From Trichobilharzia szidati (Eukaryota > Platyhelminthes > Trematoda > Strigeidida > Schistosomatidae): DNA of 64,000 bases. Below are positions 63,435 through 64,000 of the stretch, piece by piece. Below the pieces are notes generated by a model. It was not told where the DNA came from, ran no database searches, and saw nothing but the letters and a program-made list of their open reading frames with translations. The position numbers and the translations under genes were made by a program. Every line of letters begins with the position of its first letter. The first letter of the stretch is position 1. The DNA lies in assembly GCA_944472155.2 (NCBI GenBank), contig OX235277.1:41618758-41682757 (forward strand). The letters run 5' to 3'.

Positions 63435-64000
63435 TTATTATTCCCTTAGGTTCCGAGTGGAACAGAGGGCCTCAGCTGTTCTCTGCAGTCCTCTTCGGGT
63501 GACTCCACTACTGCCCTCTTAGATTTCATTTCTTTCGCACACAATCCTCTTTAATATGACGCTTGGGGCGACGCTGAACTCGTTGTTAGGGTACACTAGA
63601 GGGCTTGGCACATGGCATCAATTAACAGTTTCCTCAAGGTGTGTCCAGTTCATGTCTATTTCATTCTGCATTTCTCTTGAAGGATACATTATTGTTTGGT
63701 TCATCATCAGCCAGAGTTCTTGGTTACTATTTCGTGACACGCCTAGTTTCTAAATCATTCAGAAGAACTGACCGAATTGACATTAGTGCTGAAAGTTCGG
63801 ACCTATATCTTTATGCTGATTGTAGCCAATTTCCACACTAACTCCAGAATAATGAGTGCTTCTCTTGCTTTTCCCAACATGCCTTAGACACCTCTATCTG
63901 TGTTACCACCTGATACTGAAATAATGCTCTACCTAAATAAGCGAAAGAAGTAACCTCTTTTGGCTTCCCTTCCGTTGATAGTGATTGGCGTTTGGCGTAG
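63435..64000 (-). mobile_element. SR2-related RTE 3' end, minus strand, running off the window
   Basis: Left edge AATAATAATAATGAATCAGG (63429-63448) on the minus strand marks the 3' tail, preceded on that strand by CCTCTGTTCCACTCGGAACC. Continues with WTHLEETVN-like and NLEVTSFAYLGRALFQYQ-like sequence to the window edge. Confidence 0.65.

Noticed and set aside
1..64000. LTR retrotransposon or endogenous virus
   Set aside because: No gag, protease, integrase or direct long terminal repeats were recognised; all RT motifs fit non-LTR or Penelope types.
1..64000. CRISPR array or bacterial operon
   Set aside because: No regularly spaced short repeats; coding style, repeats and splice motifs are eukaryotic.

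Overview
The window looks like accessory (intergenic or intronic) DNA of a schistosomatid blood fluke, most likely Schistosoma or a close relative. The grounds are: (i) many RTE-clade reverse transcriptase fragments that I recognise as schistosome SR2-like and Perere-3/SR3-like; (ii) at least six families of Penelope-like elements (PLEs) with GIY-YIG endonuclease tails; (iii) a CR1-like fragment; (iv) a tRNA-headed SINE whose body carries the hammerhead ribozyme layout of the schistosome Sm-alpha repeat. The sequence is AT-rich with TAA, TA and CA microsatellites. There is no bacterial gene organisation, no CRISPR array and no rRNA. Species and family names come from memory of the protein and repeat motifs; no search was run.

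Layout. 1-11,400: PLE-B and PLE-A fragments, an SR2-like fragment, many SINE1 (Sm-alpha-like) copies, and a 794-bp element with terminal inverted repeats (10617-11410) that has itself been hit by a PLE-derived foldback element. 11,890-15,150: three Perere-3-like fragments in alternating orientation. 15,204-15,557 (minus): the best host-gene candidate, a first coding exon with a signal peptide that ends exactly at a GTAAGT donor. 15,680-28,600: SR2-like and Perere-like fragments in inverted pairs, SINE2 and SINE3 copies, and a 498-base assembly gap. 28,690-38,250: PLE fragments. One is split by the most intact element of the window, a 5'-truncated non-LTR retrotransposon with 554 open codons and a 12-bp target-site duplication (TSD). 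Another is split by a smaller PLE, also with a 12-bp TSD. 38,735-41,870: nested hairpins of PLE terminal repeats and a CR1-like fragment. 42,445-53,020: further PLEs, one interrupted by a SINE2 with a TSD, plus a possible host exon at 45,346. 53,250-64,000: SINE1, PLE-E, SINE3 and SR2-like copies, mostly inverted pairs.

How the parts work together. RTE-type LINEs encode the reverse transcriptase. SINE2 ends in a 3' tail resembling that of the SR2-like LINE and probably borrows its machinery. PLEs encode RT plus GIY-YIG endonuclease and leave small foldback derivatives of their terminal repeats. SINE1, SINE3 and two PLE terminal repeats carry hammerhead or hammerhead-like folds, which would process multimeric or circular transcripts. 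The recurring self-cleaving RNA architecture in four unrelated-looking repeat families is the most interesting signal here. Nearly all copies are broken. Only the ORF at 30751-32415, the exon at 15204-15557 and a few ribozyme copies look intact.
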